Assembly: GCA_963756745.1 (NCBI GenBank)
Contig: CAVWOU010000007.1
Coordinates: forward strand, 1 to 20,173
Length of the DNA stretch: 20,173 nt
Direction of reading: 5' to 3'
DNA from: DASPWW01 sp963756745
Lineage (GTDB): Bacteria > Actinomycetota > Thermoleophilia > Solirubrobacterales > 70-9
Positions 19,643 through 20,173 of this stretch are shown piece after piece. Position numbers and translations under genes: made by a program. How positions within the stretch are numbered: position 1 is the stretch's first letter; every line of letters starts with the position of its first letter. The notes under the pieces are model-generated. The model was not told the origin of the DNA, searched no databases, and was given only the letters and a program-made list of their open reading frames with translations.

Positions 19643-20173
19643 CGTGGGGGATCAGCGAGCGGTCGCAGCGTGCGGCCGCTACGTCGTTGGGGTTCGACGT
19701 ACCGACCTCGGTTCCCGCGATCACGTCCTGGAGCCCGCGGCGCCTGTCGCCAAGCAGGATGCCGATGAACCCCAGCCCGAACGGGATCCAGCTGCAGCAC
19801 GCTCCCCGCCAGGCGGCGCGCCGCCCGACGGAACCCGATCCGTGCGTACCCGTCGGCAGTGATCACCACGCCCAGAAATCGCATCCCGGGAGTCTGGCCC
19901 GCGAGCGCCCAGAATGTGAGCAGGTAGGCTGCGCCCGCGGTCAACCAGACTCCGGTACTCACCACGAGCGCCGGCGTAGACACCCCGCTCGGATCCGGTA
20001 GGAAGACGGAGGCAGCGACGGCCACCAGCGCGGCAGTCGCGAAGGAGGTGAGGTTGAGGATCGCGATATCGCAACCGAGGGCGAGCCCGCGGCTCGACCA
20101 GCCCGCCGATCCGTCGGCCCGGATCGCCGCCGCCGGAACAGCACCCGTCGTACCACCCGCTCGACCGCATCGT
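19632..20173 (-). pseudogene. RDD-family membrane protein, frame-disrupted, 5' end beyond window
   Basis: Family-like sequence is spread over two frames. In order of reading: DAVERVVRRVLFRRRRSG (frame 1, about 20171-20118); WSSRGLALGCDIAILNLTSF through TGVWLTAGAAYLLTFWALAG and QTPGMRFLGVVITADGY to RRLAGSVL (frame 2, about 20100-19795); then SWIPFGLGFIGILLGDRRRG and LQDVIAGTEV to a stop at 19632 (frame 1 again). Together these give the RDD pattern: a basic linker, R/D in the first helix, the GQT-G-R-LG signature and a last helix followed by R-GLQD. A one-base loss near 20100-20120 and a one-base gain near 19794 would explain it, with net zero shift. The RDD family is a multi-pass membrane group, some of whose members are linked to ion transport. 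It may be a pseudogene or carry sequence errors. The 2OG oxygenase follows with an 11-bp overlap. Confidence 0.65.

Noticed and set aside
1..20173. CRISPR array, insertion sequence, phage or classical defence system
   Set aside because: No regularly spaced repeats, transposase, integrase, Cas, restriction or toxin-antitoxin signatures were found on either strand.

Overview
This is a GC-rich bacterial window with dense, short-spaced genes on both strands. Gene content points to a high-GC actinomycete, perhaps a Thermoleophilia/Solirubrobacterales-like lineage: a DUF1918 protein, an F420-type PPOX oxidoreductase, a TrpB2-type tryptophan synthase beta, many GTG starts and many apparently leaderless starts. 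The lineage is inferred from gene families and composition only; there is no rRNA or other phylogenetic marker here.

Left part (1-6205) is a loose, accessory-looking stretch of small genes separated by gene-poor DNA. It holds an ABM-like dimeric-barrel protein (-), a 71-aa unknown, a coiled-coil ORF with no standard start, a cold-shock protein, a cysteine-free HesB/IscA-like protein, a small HTH-like ORF (-), a frameshifted short gene, clpP, a 464-bp gene-free stretch rich in inverted repeats, DUF1918 (-), a winged-helix regulator, a DUF5677-like protein, a 40-aa cysteine-containing ORF coupled to an F420/PPOX protein, and a gene-free stretch that ends at tRNA-Ser(CGA).

Middle part (6206-14493) is compact housekeeping and metabolism: tRNA-Ser(CGA) behind ytoQ (-), trpB2 followed 13 bp later by tRNA-Ser(GGA), a TMEM175-type K+ channel (-) divergent from nicotinate phosphoribosyltransferase, tadA (-), a secreted subtilisin, a universal stress protein (-), a two-gene membrane-protein unit (-), and a metallo-beta-lactamase-fold hydrolase divergent from that unit. 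Convergent pairs abut tightly, and two of them share a single CTAG as both stop codons.

Right part (14491-20173) is dominated by a 1451-aa signalling protein on the minus strand: zinc ribbon, Ser/Thr-kinase fold, AAA/STAND ATPase, TPR-like repeats and class III nucleotide cyclase. Both catalytic domains lack a textbook residue. It is followed by a 2OG-Fe(II) oxygenase and a frame-disrupted RDD membrane protein that runs off the window edge.

The most notable things are: (1) a recurring leaderless layout, a TANNNT box 6-9 nt before the start codon, at about ten genes; (2) a self-overlapping bidirectional -10 box between 13735 and 13754 that would serve two leaderless genes; (3) the kinase-ATPase-cyclase fusion, with no lysine at the usual beta-3 site and a lysine in the glycine-rich loop at the WNK-like position; (4) a run of consecutive dyads behind clpP, including a perfect 11+11 bp palindrome; (5) two genes whose conserved sequence is split over frames.
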